64,000 nt of DNA from Hymenobacter sp. BRD128 (GCF_013256625.1 NZ_CP053908.1:992001-1056000); one strand, 5' to 3'. Numbered from the stretch's first letter, positions 34,257-43,413 are shown. Numbers and translations: made by a program. Notes: generated from the sequence alone by a model not told the origin.

Positions 34257-34807
34257 GAACGAGCAGCAGACTGCTCACTGCTCACTGGCAGCTGTTTAGC
34301 CGGCTGTTGCAACAACTCGGCGGCTTCCTCGTCGGTAAGCACGCGGGCTTCGGTGTCCCCGTCGGGGAAGAGCAGACGGCTGGCGGCCTGGCGCAGCTCA
34401 TCGAGGCGCGCCAGGGCATCGGCCACGGTGGGGTGGGCTTCGAGGCGGGCCAGCAGGCCACTGGCACGGGCCGCTTGAAACAGCTTTTCGAGCACAAACG
34501 GCAGCACCCAGCCGGCCACGTTAGTCATAAAAGCCCCGCGCAACCCCAGGCGCAGCAGCAGGCGGGCGGCCATGCGCTCCAGCAGCAGCGCCTTGGCGGC
34601 GGGCAACGCCTTATCAGCCAGAAAGTCGGCCACCAGGCGGGCGTGGCCGCTCTGAATTTCGGCCCGCAGCACCTCCTGCACCGAGTCGAGGGCACGCTGG
34701 GCTAGCCGCCGAAACAAGCGGCCCGTTTGCCAGGCCCGCAGGCTGGTTTGGCGGGCCGCATCGAGTACCTGGCCGGGAAAAGCAGTGGGAAGCGAAAAGT
34801 ATTTCAT
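34253..34807 (-). CDS. Hypothetical protein, mostly helical
   Basis: A 184-residue protein without a family I recognise. It is Leu/Ala/Arg-rich and helical, with one weakly hydrophobic stretch (AFMTNVAGWVLPFVLEKLF, about 93-111) and an acidic C-terminal segment (VLTDEEAAELLQQP). It converges with the hydroxyacid dehydrogenase, the stop codons overlapping by four bases. The region 34808-35105 upstream is AT-rich and shows no clear gene or RNA. Confidence 0.6.
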   Translation of the reverse strand: MKYFSLPTAFPGQVLDAARQTSLRAWQTGRLFRRLAQRALDSVQEVLRAEIQSGHARLVADFLADKALPAAKALLLERMAARLLLRLGLRGAFMTNVAGWVLPFVLEKLFQAARASGLLARLEAHPTVADALARLDELRQAASRLLFPDGDTEARVLTDEEAAELLQQPAKQLPVSSEQSAARS

Positions 34808-35105
34808 AAAGCAGCAAGCCAGCGTAGCGGCGCGGCCTATTCATACGGCCAGCTCCGGGCAAAGGACATAAATGAGCCGGCTAAAAGCTTTTATCTAGAA
34901 AATGTTTTTTAGCTAAAAAACTACTATTTAATAAGATAGTGCCAAGGGTTTAAGCTGGTGGCCTCGTTCGGTAGGAGACCTGAAACCTGCGTCTGACTTT
35001 TACTGTTAGAAAGCGATATTGGCAAAATTATGAGATAAAAGAGGAGAAACGTATTTTGCCAGCTACTCCGAATACTTGTCTCACAACCGGCTCGCCTTTT
35101 TCTAC

Positions 35106-35465
35106 ATGTCCGATTTATTGCTCGATATCAACCTCCAACAAGTGCCGGATAGCTACTTGGCCGGTGCTTGGCGGGTAGCGCGCCGGGTAGTTAATCGTGC
35201 CGACCCCGACAGTCCGCTGGCCCAAGCCACCAACCTGGTACTCAACGACGACCTGCTGCAATTGCAGGCCCCCTCGCTGCACGAAACCGGCAGTTGGGCC
35301 GTGCAGCGCGATGAATTGCTGAACCGGCCCTACCTGCGCCTCAATTTTCCGACCGAGGAAATGAAGGCCCTCGTGACGCGCCTGCGCCGCACCGCCGATG
35401 GCGCGCGCAGCCAGCTCAACCTGTATTTCAGCTCGGGCCTCGAAATGCAGCTCGACCGTCCCTAG
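35106..35465 (+). CDS. Hypothetical protein
   Basis: A 119-residue soluble protein of unknown function: MSDLLLDINLQQVPDSYLAG, a central RRVVNRADPDSPLAQATNLV segment and a C-terminal strand-rich part. No signal or membrane segment. The ATG at 35106 is preferred over an upstream TTG-type start. It is followed by the PAS protein gene after 48 bases on the same strand, so co-transcription is possible. Confidence 0.55.
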   Translation: MSDLLLDINLQQVPDSYLAGAWRVARRVVNRADPDSPLAQATNLVLNDDLLQLQAPSLHETGSWAVQRDELLNRPYLRLNFPTEEMKALVTRLRRTADGARSQLNLYFSSGLEMQLDRP

Positions 35466-35513
35466 CGCTTGATTATCAGTTGTTTTTAGTTGCTCTAGCC
35501 GTTTTTTCTTCCC

Positions 35514-36401
35514 GTGATTACTCCCGCCGCGCCTGGCTTACCCCAAAAAACTGAGGACGAGTTTCTGTTTCTGGCCGATTTTATTCCGCAGCTGGTCTGG
35601 ATAACCGACCCGACGGGCTTTCATACCTATTTCAACCAGCGCTGGATTGATTATACCGGCTACACGCTGGCCGACAGTGTGGGGCCCGATATGTGGAACA
35701 ACCTGCTGCATCCCGACGACCAGGAGCGAGCCCGCCGGGTGTGGGGCCACTCGCTGGCTACCGGCGACGACTACGAAATAGAATACCGCTTTAAGTCCAA
35801 AGCCGGCGATTACCGCTGGTTTTTGGGCCAGGCGCTGCCCCGGCGCAATGAGGCGGGCCAAATCATGACGTGGTTTGGCACCTGCACCGACATTCACGAC
35901 CAGAAGCTAGCCAGCAACAAGCTAAAAGAGCGGGAAGAGGAATTTGCAACGCTGGCCGATAACATCTCGCAGCTAGCCTGGATGGCCCGGCCCGATGGTC
36001 ACATCTACTGGTACAACAAGCGCTGGTACAAATACACCGGCACTGACCTGGCCGAAATGGAAGGCTGGGGCTGGGAAAAAGTGCATCACCCCGACCACAT
36101 CAAGCCCGTAGTTGACTTCGTGAAGCAGGCCTGGGACAAGGGCGAGCCGTGGGAATTGACGTTCCCGCTGCGCCGCAACGATGGCGAGTACCGCTGGTTT
36201 TTGACCCGCGCCGTGCCCGTGCGCGACGAGCAGGGCCGCACAGTGCGCTGGCTAGGCACCAATACCGACATAACGGAGATGCGCCAGCTGCAAGAGCAGC
36301 TCCAAAACTCGTACAACGACCTCGAAGCCAAAGTCACCTTCCGCAACTTGGAGCTGGAGCACGAGGTGCAGCGCCTGCGCAAGCAGCTTGGGCCGCAGTA
36401 A
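35514..36401 (+). CDS. Tandem PAS-domain protein without an output domain
   Basis: A 295-residue soluble sensor with two PAS/PAC units: residues about 17-130 (FIPQLVWITDPTGFHTYFN to WFGTCTDIHDQK) and about 140-260 (NISQLAWMARPDGHIYWYN to WLGTNTDITEMRQ). Both end in the PAC motif D-I-T/H. The C-terminus is a coiled coil (QLQEQLQNSYNDLEAKVTF...). No histidine kinase, GGDEF or HTH domain follows; a terminator comes 20 bases after the stop, so it is not simply a truncated frame continuing downstream. Starts with GTG at 35514. Confidence 0.88.
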   Translation: MITPAAPGLPQKTEDEFLFLADFIPQLVWITDPTGFHTYFNQRWIDYTGYTLADSVGPDMWNNLLHPDDQERARRVWGHSLATGDDYEIEYRFKSKAGDYRWFLGQALPRRNEAGQIMTWFGTCTDIHDQKLASNKLKEREEEFATLADNISQLAWMARPDGHIYWYNKRWYKYTGTDLAEMEGWGWEKVHHPDHIKPVVDFVKQAWDKGEPWELTFPLRRNDGEYRWFLTRAVPVRDEQGRTVRWLGTNTDITEMRQLQEQLQNSYNDLEAKVTFRNLELEHEVQRLRKQLGPQ

Positions 36402-36421
36402 GGCAACACCAAGGAATTCAG

Positions 36422-36449
36422 AAAAGCCGGCCCTGGGCCGGCTTTTTTT
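36422..36449 (+). terminator. Rho-independent terminator
   Basis: AAAAGCCGGCC and GGCCGGCTTTTTTT with a three-base loop, 20 bases after the PAS gene. Confidence 0.92.
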
Positions 36450-36541
36450 AGTAACAAGCCTGCCTGTGAGCCGGCAAAACGGCGGCCGTACCTTTACGGC
36501 GGGCTAGCCCCCTTGGCTCGCCGGCCCTAGCTTTCTGCGTG

Positions 36542-38539
36542 ATGAACAAAATTTATTGCCCCAGCCTGACTGAGTATAAGCGCCGCGTGGCGCGCGTGGT
36601 GAACATCGGCGGCGTGCCGCTGGGCGGCGACTATCCCATCCGGGTGCAGAGCATGACCACCGTGGATACGATGGACACGCTGGGCTCGGTAGAGCAGACG
36701 CTGCGCATGGTGGAGGCTGGCTGCGAATACGTGCGCATCACGGCCCCCAGCGTGAAGGAGGCGCAGAACCTGCTGGCTATCAAGAAGGAGCTACGGGCGC
36801 GCGGCTGCAACGTGCCGCTCATTGCTGATATTCACTTCACGCCCAACGCCGCCGAGCTAGCCGCCCGCATCGTGGAGAAAGTGCGCGTGAACCCCGGCAA
36901 CTACGCCGATAAGAAGAAATTCGAGGAAATTGACTACACCGACGCCAGCTATGCGGCCGAGGTCGAGCGCATTCGTGAGCGGTTCCGGCCGCTGGTCAAG
37001 ATTTGCAAGGAGCACGGCACGGCCATGCGCATCGGCACCAACCACGGCTCGCTTTCGGATAGAATCCTGAGCCGCTACGGCGATACGCCGCTCGGCATGG
37101 TGGAGTCGGCGCTGGAGTTTTTGCGTCTCTGCGAAGAAGAAAACTATTATGACGTGGTGCTGAGCATGAAAGCCAGCAACACCCAGGTGATGGTGCAGGC
37201 CTACCGCCTGCTGGTGCAGAAGCTCGACGAGGAAGGCCTGCAGCCTTACCCGCTGCACCTGGGTGTTACGGAGGCCGGCGAGGCCGAGGACGGCCGCATC
37301 AAGAGCGCCGTGGGCATCGGCACGCTGCTCGAAGACGGGCTCGGCGACACCGTGCGCGTGAGCCTGACCGAAGCGCCCGAAGCTGAGGCGCCGGTGGCCA
37401 AGATGCTGATTGACCGCTACGTGGGTCGCGCCGCGCTAGCCCAGCCCATCAGGCCGCTGACTGGCCCCGAGCCGCTGGACCCTTTCCAGTACCATCGCCG
37501 GACTACGCACGAGGTGCTCAATATTGGTGGGCTGAACGTGCCGCGCGTAATGGCTGACTTTTCGCGCCTGCCGCAGCGCGAGTATGCCGACCTGCGCGCG
37601 GCCGGCCACCTCTATTCGCCCTTCCTCGACAAGTTTCAGATGTCGGACCTGGGCGCCGACTACGTGTTTACGGGCGAGCGGCCGCTGCCTTATATGCTGC
37701 CCAATGGCCTGAAGGAAATCGTGACCTATCCGGCCTGGGTAGACGCGGGCCGGCGCCCGCAGCATTTTCCGCTCATAACGGCCGGCACCTACATGCAGGC
37801 TAGCCCTAGTCAGCTGCATCCGCAGCTCAATTTTCTGCTACTGGAAACCAGCGCCCTCGACCAGCCGCTTTTCAACCGCCTGCGCGCCGATGCTACGGTA
37901 GTAGTAGTGCTCGAAACCACCAACGCCCACGCCATGCCCGACCTGCGCCGGGCCTTTTTCGACCTCATCGAGCAGCAGATAACATGCCCGGTAATCATTT
38001 GCCGCTGCTACCCGCTGCAAGCCCCCGCCCAAACCCAGCTCGACGCGGCCACCGATGCCGGCGGCCTGCTCATCGATGGCCTAGGCGATGGCCTGGCCCT
38101 GGGCGCCCGCTTTCTGCCCAGCAGCCTGCCCCAGGCCGAGTGGCTCGACGAGCTCACTAACCTCAACCAGCTGGCTTTCGGCATCTTGCAGGCCGCCCGC
38201 ACCCGCATGAGCAAGACTGAGTACATCAGCTGCCCCAGCTGCGGCCGCACGCTCTTCGACTTGCAGGAAACCACGGCCATGATTCGGCAGCGCACCGACC
38301 ACCTCAAGGGCATCAAAATCGGCATCATGGGCTGCATCGTGAATGGCCCCGGCGAAATGGCCGACGCCGACTACGGCTACGTGGGCGTGGGCAAAGGCAA
38401 AATCGCCCTTTACCGCGGCCAGGAAGTCATCAAAAAAGCCGTGCCCGAAGAGCGCGCTGTCGACGAGCTGATTGAACTGATGCGCGAGGACGGCAAGTGG
38501 ATTGAAAAGGAAGTGGTGGACGAGCCAGTGGGAGTGTAG
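36542..38539 (+). CDS. ispG: 4-hydroxy-3-methylbut-2-enyl diphosphate synthase IspG, large type
   Basis: A 665-residue iron-sulfur enzyme of the MEP isoprenoid pathway. The N-terminal TIM barrel contains VNIGGVPLGGDYPIRVQSMT and VPLIADIHF; the C-terminal cluster domain has CPSCGRTLFDLQE and GCIVNGPGEMADADYGYVG. Between them is the large extra domain (about residues 290-540) found in Bacteroidota, chlamydial and plant enzymes and absent from E. coli IspG. The ATG at 36542 follows an overlapping GTG at 36539; either start is possible. Confidence 0.96.
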   Translation: MNKIYCPSLTEYKRRVARVVNIGGVPLGGDYPIRVQSMTTVDTMDTLGSVEQTLRMVEAGCEYVRITAPSVKEAQNLLAIKKELRARGCNVPLIADIHFTPNAAELAARIVEKVRVNPGNYADKKKFEEIDYTDASYAAEVERIRERFRPLVKICKEHGTAMRIGTNHGSLSDRILSRYGDTPLGMVESALEFLRLCEEENYYDVVLSMKASNTQVMVQAYRLLVQKLDEEGLQPYPLHLGVTEAGEAEDGRIKSAVGIGTLLEDGLGDTVRVSLTEAPEAEAPVAKMLIDRYVGRAALAQPIRPLTGPEPLDPFQYHRRTTHEVLNIGGLNVPRVMADFSRLPQREYADLRAAGHLYSPFLDKFQMSDLGADYVFTGERPLPYMLPNGLKEIVTYPAWVDAGRRPQHFPLITAGTYMQASPSQLHPQLNFLLLETSALDQPLFNRLRADATVVVVLETTNAHAMPDLRRAFFDLIEQQITCPVIICRCYPLQAPAQTQLDAATDAGGLLIDGLGDGLALGARFLPSSLPQAEWLDELTNLNQLAFGILQAARTRMSKTEYISCPSCGRTLFDLQETTAMIRQRTDHLKGIKIGIMGCIVNGPGEMADADYGYVGVGKGKIALYRGQEVIKKAVPEERAVDELIELMREDGKWIEKEVVDEPVGV

Positions 38540-38601
38540 TGCGTCGGTTCAGCAGCTATTGAAATTGTCTGACGGAATACTAGTTGAGCTTATATTATTA
38601 A

Positions 38602-39003
38602 ATGCTGCCCGGACCCGATAACGGCTTCTTATTCATATTATTCATCAGTCTTGGTATAAATACACAAGTGGTGTTCATGTGCAAGCGCGAGTGGCTAGCA
38701 TCAAAATACTTGATAATGCGCTTGCTGTTTTTTGATACATTATTGTTTCTTGTGGCAATGTTGCTTTCGCTTGCAGAATTTAATACTCTTGATGATTACT
38801 ATTTAATTTTGAAACTCCCTCTGCTTTCTCTTATAATGTACAAGGGCATGGAGGCGTTATTCATAAAGTTGTTTGGGTACAGACCAAGAGACACTTGGCA
38901 TACTCGTGATTGGGCACTGATGAAGGATGGATTCTTCAACATCCTTTTCTTTTCCCTAGGAACTATAGTGCCGGTAATATTAATTTTTGCCCAGGCCTTA
39001 TGA
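38602..39003 (+). CDS. AT-rich small membrane protein
   Basis: A 133-residue protein with about four hydrophobic helices (near 8-26, 38-60, 66-84 and 113-131). No family recognised. Its base composition is clearly AT-rich compared with ispG before it, and codon choice (TTA, ATA, TTT) differs from neighbours, which suggests acquisition. The AT-rich stretch begins soon after the ispG stop codon and ends near 39030. Function unknown. Confidence 0.6.
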   Translation: MLPGPDNGFLFILFISLGINTQVVFMCKREWLASKYLIMRLLFFDTLLFLVAMLLSLAEFNTLDDYYLILKLPLLSLIMYKGMEALFIKLFGYRPRDTWHTRDWALMKDGFFNILFFSLGTIVPVILIFAQAL

Positions 39004-39040
39004 CCCCTGCAATATGAAGACTGTTTAGGAGGTCTGAAAA

Positions 39041-39568
39041 TTAACGACTCAAAAATAACTCCTTAAACCGCGCCAGTTCTTCTATTTCCCGCCGCACATA
39101 AGCGTTGAAAAACGACTCGCCAACTTGCCTTTTTAACACCGAAATACCAGTATCAATTAGCCGCAGGCCCTTTGTTGTGAGCAATACATTGTCAAAGCGC
39201 TCGCCGGGCAGGTTGGATGGACGCTGTAGGTCGTGATGCACAAAGCCGGCCGCGTGAAGCGTTTGTAGCTCTTCGCTGAAAACGTCGAACCAGCTTTCGC
39301 GCATCTCTACTTCGTAGGCCCGAAAATCAATGGGATAGATACGCTCCATTACCAGCATTTCAGCGCCCAGCGCCTCGTTTATTTCCAGGCGGTTGAATTT
39401 TACTACCAAGCCATTTACTTCATTGGCAAAGCGCATTTTTTCGGCCTCGGAGCCAATGTCGGAGCGCGTGTCTTCGCTGAATATTTTACCAACTTCGGTT
39501 TCCGAAAGGGCAATAACAGCGTTGTTGGCACCGCGCGAAAGCTGCCGGGGGTAGCGTTTGGGTTCCAT
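39041..39568 (-). CDS. Small protein-kinase-fold protein
   Basis: A 175-residue protein that resembles a compact kinase or aminoglycoside-phosphotransferase fold. A possible beta3 Lys is in ETEVGKIF (near 31), an alpha-C Glu in SEAEKMRFANEV, a hinge in MLVMERIYP, the catalytic loop in FVHHDLQRPSN, an Asn in FDNVLLT, and the metal-binding Asp in LRLIDTG. The catalytic loop carries an insertion of about eight residues before the Asn. The start at 39568 is chosen because longer frames overlap the NTF2-like gene. Five bases separate it from that gene, so they form an operon. Target unknown. Confidence 0.6.
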   Translation of the reverse strand: MEPKRYPRQLSRGANNAVIALSETEVGKIFSEDTRSDIGSEAEKMRFANEVNGLVVKFNRLEINEALGAEMLVMERIYPIDFRAYEVEMRESWFDVFSEELQTLHAAGFVHHDLQRPSNLPGERFDNVLLTTKGLRLIDTGISVLKRQVGESFFNAYVRREIEELARFKELFLSR

Positions 39569-39573
39569 AGAGG

Positions 39574-40041
39574 CTAGCGGCATTTTTCCTTGCGCCGCGT
39601 GTCGATGATGTGCGCGATTTTCCAGCCGCCGGCTAGCTTCACCAATTGAAAGGAGTCGTAGCCACAGTGGCTGAAAGTGCTGCCTAGGTAAAACTCGTAG
39701 GGTGCCCACACGCTGGCCAGATTGGCATCGATGAGCACCCGCTCGAACTGCACGCGCTCGTCCCACACTGCCGGATGGGGCGTACCCACGGCTTTCAGAA
39801 AGCCGCTGATGCTCTCCGTTTCGAGGGTAGTGGGCTGGCCGGGCTTGGTGCCCAGCCCGTGAAAAACTGCGCCTGGAGCTAAGGTGCTGCGCACCAGCGT
39901 ACTATCGCCGCGCCGCATGCCGTCAAAAAAAGTGGTGACGACTCGCTGCACGGCCTGTGTTTCGGGAGCAGCTTTTTGGGCAATGGCGGGGCTGGCACCG
40001 GCGGCCAGCAGCAGGCAGAGCAGGGTGGGGCAGGGGCGCAT
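39574..40041 (-). CDS. Secreted NTF2/SnoaL-like domain protein
   Basis: A 155-residue protein with a signal peptide (about 1-21, LCLLLAAGASPAIA) and an NTF2-like fold: VQRVVTTFFDGMRRGDSTLV helix, then ISGFLKAVG, and the strand pairs ANLASVWAPYEFYLG and DSFQLVKLAGGWKIAHIIDT. The family includes enzymes and binding proteins and no specific role can be given. It is the first gene of an operon with the kinase-like gene. Confidence 0.82.
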   Translation of the reverse strand: MRPCPTLLCLLLAAGASPAIAQKAAPETQAVQRVVTTFFDGMRRGDSTLVRSTLAPGAVFHGLGTKPGQPTTLETESISGFLKAVGTPHPAVWDERVQFERVLIDANLASVWAPYEFYLGSTFSHCGYDSFQLVKLAGGWKIAHIIDTRRKEKCR

Positions 40042-40125
40042 GGGCGGCTGAGTAAGGCAGAAAGGCTACTAGCCCGCAAGTTGCGCCCAAAAGCTGGTTG
40101 GGGCGGGGCGTAGCTTTACGGACGC

Positions 40126-40863
40126 ATGCATGCTTCTGCTGTTTCTTCCGCCCTGGCCGGCCACCTGGCGGCAACTGGTTACGCTGTCCGGCCCGCGCTC
40201 TACACCGAGGCCGAGCTGGCGGCGCTACTCGCCTGCATTGAAAGCGCGCCCGCCGCTAGCCCCAATTTTCGCCGTAGCCAGGACGTATTTGCCATTCGCA
40301 ACCTGCTGGGCGAGTTGCCCGCGCTGTGGCCGCTGCTCGATACGCCTGCGCTACGTGGGCTGCTGGCTGAGCTGTTTCCGGCAGGCTGCCACCTCACTAA
40401 GGCTATCTACTTCGACAAGCCGGCGGGCTCCAACTGGCTCGTGGCCTGGCACCAGGATTTGATGATAAACGTAGCCAGCCGCGCCGAGGTGCCCGGCTAC
40501 GGCCCCTGGACCACCAAAGCCGGCTGGGTGGCCGTGCAGCCCCCGGCGGCCGTGCTCGAAAACACCGTCACCGTTCGCCTGCACCTCGATGACTGCGACG
40601 CCACCAACGGAGCCCTCAAAGTGGTGCCCGGCTCGCACCGCTACGGCGTAGTACCCGCCGAAGACATTGCTGCTCAAACTGCTACGGCCGTAGGGTGCCC
40701 CGTGCCCGCCGGCGGAGCCATGCTTATGAAGCCACTGCTACTCCACGCCTCGCACCGCAGCACCAGCGCCCGGCCGCGCCGGGTCATTCACCTCGAGTTT
40801 TCGGCCGAAGAGCTGCCAGCCTGGCTAGCCTGGCGCGAGCGGCGGGCCGTGGCTAGCCAGTAG
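40126..40863 (+). CDS. Phytanoyl-CoA dioxygenase (PhyH) family protein
   Basis: A 245-residue Fe(II)/2-oxoglutarate dioxygenase. The facial triad is visible as HxD in WHQDLMI and the distal His in LLLHASHRSTS, with the 2-oxoglutarate-binding Arg in RVIHLEF. Substrate is unknown; bacterial members hydroxylate diverse small molecules. A TAGCTTTA sequence at 40111-40118 is a possible -7 box seven bases before the ATG. An alternative ATG lies four bases downstream in a different frame and is not used. Confidence 0.88.
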   Translation: MHASAVSSALAGHLAATGYAVRPALYTEAELAALLACIESAPAASPNFRRSQDVFAIRNLLGELPALWPLLDTPALRGLLAELFPAGCHLTKAIYFDKPAGSNWLVAWHQDLMINVASRAEVPGYGPWTTKAGWVAVQPPAAVLENTVTVRLHLDDCDATNGALKVVPGSHRYGVVPAEDIAAQTATAVGCPVPAGGAMLMKPLLLHASHRSTSARPRRVIHLEFSAEELPAWLAWRERRAVASQ

Positions 40864-40878
40864 TCCGCCGGCATTGGC

Positions 40879-42228
40879 CTAGTCCTGAGGGGCTTCCTCC
40901 TCATGGGGCTTCAGAATGCGCGGTATTTCGGCCACGGGCTCGGGGCGCCGCTCTTCGGGCACGGCGCGGCCTTGCAGGGCGAGCTGGTGGCGGGCTTCGT
41001 CAAACTCGCCTTCGCTTTTGGCAATAACCAGCGTGGCCACGCCATTGCCGATAACGTTGGTAATGGCTCGCGCCTCGCTCATAAATCTATCGACCCCGAG
41101 CAGCAGCGCCACGCTCTCGACCGGAATGGTTTTGGTGGCGGCTAGGGTCGAGGCCAGCACAATAAAGCCCGAGCCCGTGACGCCCGCCGCGCCCTTGCTC
41201 GTGACCACCAGAATGGCAATGAGCGAGAGCTGCTGCGTGAGCGACAGCGGAATGTTAAACGCCTGGGCCAGAAAGATAACTGCGATGGAAAGGTAGATAG
41301 ACGTGCCGTCCAGATTAAACGAATAGCCAGTAGGAATAACCAGGCCCGCCACCGAGCGCGAGCAGCCGTAGCGCTCCAGCTTGTCAATCATGCGCGGCAG
41401 CGCCGACTCGGACGACGAGGTGCCGAGCACCAGCAAAATCTCTTCCTTTATAAAACTCAGATACGGCCCTAGGCGCAGCTTATAAGCGCGCAAAATGAGG
41501 TTCAGGACCACGAAAATGAATAAAAACATGGTCAGGTATACCACCAGCATGAGCTTGCCCAGCGGCAATAGCGTGGCTAGCCCATACTTGCCGATGGTGA
41601 AGGCCATACCGCCAAATGCCCCGAGGGGCGCGAGCTTCATCACCAAGCCCAGCACCCCAAACATAGCGTGCGACAGCCGGTCGAAGGTCTTAACCAGCGG
41701 CTGGGCGGGCTCGCCCAACCGGTTGAGCGCCAGCCCGAAGAGCACTGCAAACAGTAGCACTTGCAGAATGTCGCCCTTGGCGAAGGCGCCCACCACATTG
41801 TCGGGCACAATGTGCGTGAAGAACTCGACCCAGTTTAGCTCGCCGGCCTGAGTGGTGTACTTGGCCGCCTCGGTCGTTTTTTGGCTGTCTTGCAGCACGG
41901 CCTGGGCGGTGGCCTGCACGCCGGCGCCCGGCTGCGTCAGGTTGGCCGCCGCAATGCCGATAGCCAGGGCTAGCGTCGTCACTAGCTCGAAGTAGAGCAG
42001 CGCCTTACCACCCACGCGCCCCACTTTACCCAGGCTGCCCATGCCCGCAATGCCCAGCACCACCGTCAGGAAAATGATGGGCGCAATCAGCATCTTGATG
42101 AGGCTGATAAACGTGTCGGCCAGCGGCTTAAGCGCTGCCCCGAAGGCCGGAAACAGCCTACCCACCAGCACGCCCAGCGCGATGGCCGTGAGCACCTGCA
42201 CGGTGAGATTAGAAGAGATTCGTTTCAT
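40879..42228 (-). CDS. Dicarboxylate/amino acid:cation symporter (DctA/GltP family)
   Basis: A 449-residue secondary transporter with eight helices and two re-entrant loops. Signature motifs are intact: [14 protein letters not shown] (HP1 serine-rich loop), [19 protein letters not shown] (NMDGT-like in helix 7), [17 protein letters not shown] (HP2), and [24 protein letters not shown] in helix 8. It takes up C4-dicarboxylates or glutamate/aspartate with Na+ or H+. The ATG at 42228 is preferred over the longer frame. The C-terminal tail is acidic. Confidence 0.94.
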   Translation of the reverse strand: MKRISSNLTVQVLTAIALGVLVGRLFPAFGAALKPLADTFISLIKMLIAPIIFLTVVLGIAGMGSLGKVGRVGGKALLYFELVTTLALAIGIAAANLTQPGAGVQATAQAVLQDSQKTTEAAKYTTQAGELNWVEFFTHIVPDNVVGAFAKGDILQVLLFAVLFGLALNRLGEPAQPLVKTFDRLSHAMFGVLGLVMKLAPLGAFGGMAFTIGKYGLATLLPLGKLMLVVYLTMFLFIFVVLNLILRAYKLRLGPYLSFIKEEILLVLGTSSSESALPRMIDKLERYGCSRSVAGLVIPTGYSFNLDGTSIYLSIAVIFLAQAFNIPLSLTQQLSLIAILVVTSKGAAGVTGSGFIVLASTLAATKTIPVESVALLLGVDRFMSEARAITNVIGNGVATLVIAKSEGEFDEARHQLALQGRAVPEERRPEPVAEIPRILKPHEEEAPQD

Positions 42229-42366
42229 CAAGTGGAAAAGGACAGCAAGGTCGAATGGGGGCCGCAAAGCTATTGCTTGCACCCTAGCCCGGCCGATAAA
42301 TCTGGATTTTCGACAATCTTTCTGGCGCGGCCGGTGTTACTTTGGCACACCCATTTTCGCCCCGAC

Positions 42367-42543
42367 ATGAACGGCAAAAACCTTTTCGATTTCGGCCCCG
42401 CGCTTGGCTATTTCTTCCGCAAGAACGACCCCGCGCGCAAAACCAATTTCAACCTGCGTACCATGCACTTCATTAATAAGCTGAGCATGGCCATGTTTCT
42501 GGTCGGCCTGTGCGTGCTGCTGTACCGCTGGTTTCTGCGCTAG
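42367..42543 (+). CDS. Small membrane protein, DUF6728-like
   Basis: A 58-residue protein: FDFGPALGYFFRKNDPARKT, then NFNLRTMHFINKLS and one membrane helix MAMFLVGLCVLLYRWF at the C-terminus. I recall similar conserved short proteins in Cytophagales (DUF6728), but this name is from memory. The longer frame upstream lacks support. A TTACTTTG box at 42337-42344 lies 22 bases before the ATG. It precedes the YjbR gene by 12 bases, suggesting co-transcription. Confidence 0.7.
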   Translation: MNGKNLFDFGPALGYFFRKNDPARKTNFNLRTMHFINKLSMAMFLVGLCVLLYRWFLR

Positions 42544-42555
42544 GCTACTGCTAAA

Positions 42556-42915
42556 ATGAACATCGAAGACTACCGCGACTTCTGCCTGAGCCTGCCCGGC
42601 ACTACTGAGGAAACGCCCTTCGGCCCCGATACGTTGGTGTTTAAGGTGGGCGGTAAGATATTCGCCCTCACCAGCTTGCAGACGTTTGAAAGCTTCAATG
42701 TGAAGTGCGAGCCCGAGCGGGCCGTGGAGTTGCGCGAGCGCTATGACTACGTGCGGCCCGGCTTTCACATGAATAAAAAGCACTGGAATACGGTGCTCGT
42801 GGGCACCGGCGCTACCGATGCGCAGTTGCGCGAGTGGCTCACCGAATCGTACCAGCTCATTGTGGCGGCCCTGCCCAAGGCCGTGCGGGCCGAGCTACAG
42901 GAAGCCGCCGAGTAA
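42556..42915 (+). CDS. MmcQ/YjbR family protein
   Basis: A 119-residue protein of the YjbR fold (CyaY-like, proposed DNA-binding): N-terminal YRDFCLSLPGTTEETPFG, central LVFKVGGKIFALTSL and the C-terminal VRPGFHMNKKHWNTVLV followed by a helical tail. All family hallmarks are in order and length is typical. Its role is not established. It sits 12 bases before the Rrf2 gene. Confidence 0.92.
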   Translation: MNIEDYRDFCLSLPGTTEETPFGPDTLVFKVGGKIFALTSLQTFESFNVKCEPERAVELRERYDYVRPGFHMNKKHWNTVLVGTGATDAQLREWLTESYQLIVAALPKAVRAELQEAAE

Positions 42916-42927
42916 CCCCCTAGCCCC

Positions 42928-43356
42928 ATGCAGATTAGCAGCCGATTTTCCGTAGCCGTGCACGTGCTCACGCTGCTGGCCGTGACGCCCGCCGGCGAGC
43001 TGCTGACCTCCGACCGCATGGCGGGCAGCGTCAATACCAACCCGGTGGTAATCAGGCGCATCTTGGGGCAGCTCAAAAAAGCGGGGCTAGTGGAAGTGCG
43101 CGCGGCCGTGGGCGGCACCCACCTGCGACGCGCCGCCGCCGATATTACGCTGCTCGATGTGTACCGGGCCGTGGAGGTGGTGGAGGGCGACCTCTTTAGC
43201 GTGCACGACAAGCCCAACCCCAAATGCCCGGTGGGCCGCAACATTCAGGCGGCCCTCGAAGACACCCTGCACCGCGCCCAGGCCGCGCTCGAGCAGCAGT
43301 TGGCCGGCGTGAGCGTGGCCCAGATGGCGGCCGGCATGGGCAAGCCGGTGGGCTAG
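42928..43356 (+). CDS. Rrf2 family transcriptional regulator (YwnA-like)
   Basis: A 142-residue winged-helix regulator: ISSRFSVAVHVLTLLAV, the recognition region VNTNPVVIRRILGQLKKAGLV and the wing VRAAVGGTHLRR. Only one Cys (PNPKCPVG, about 96) is present, so it is not an IscR-type three-Cys cluster protein; a single-Cys redox switch like YwnA is possible. The next gene downstream is an NAD(P)H-binding oxidoreductase, as in the ywnA-ywnB arrangement of Bacillus. A palindrome between the two genes is its likely operator. Confidence 0.92.
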   Translation: MQISSRFSVAVHVLTLLAVTPAGELLTSDRMAGSVNTNPVVIRRILGQLKKAGLVEVRAAVGGTHLRRAAADITLLDVYRAVEVVEGDLFSVHDKPNPKCPVGRNIQAALEDTLHRAQAALEQQLAGVSVAQMAAGMGKPVG

Positions 43357-43375
43357 CCCTCTTTTTTTACGGCTT

Positions 43376-43398
43376 ATTGTAACAGTATTGGTTACAAT
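43376..43398. promoter_or_regulatory. Candidate operator: ATTGTAAC-N7-GTTACAAT
   Basis: Perfect eight-base inverted arms with a seven-base centre, between the Rrf2 gene and its neighbour. The centre TTG (43388-43390) is 23 bases from a TACCTTTG -7 box, so bound protein would cover the -33 region. It is the probable Rrf2-type binding site controlling the oxidoreductase. Confidence 0.7.
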
Positions 43399-43413
43399 TT
43401 AGTTAAAGCTTCA

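Noticed and set aside
34808..35105. Possible small RNA or tRNA in an AT-rich spacer
   Set aside because: No cloverleaf, T-loop motif or convincing stem was found by eye.
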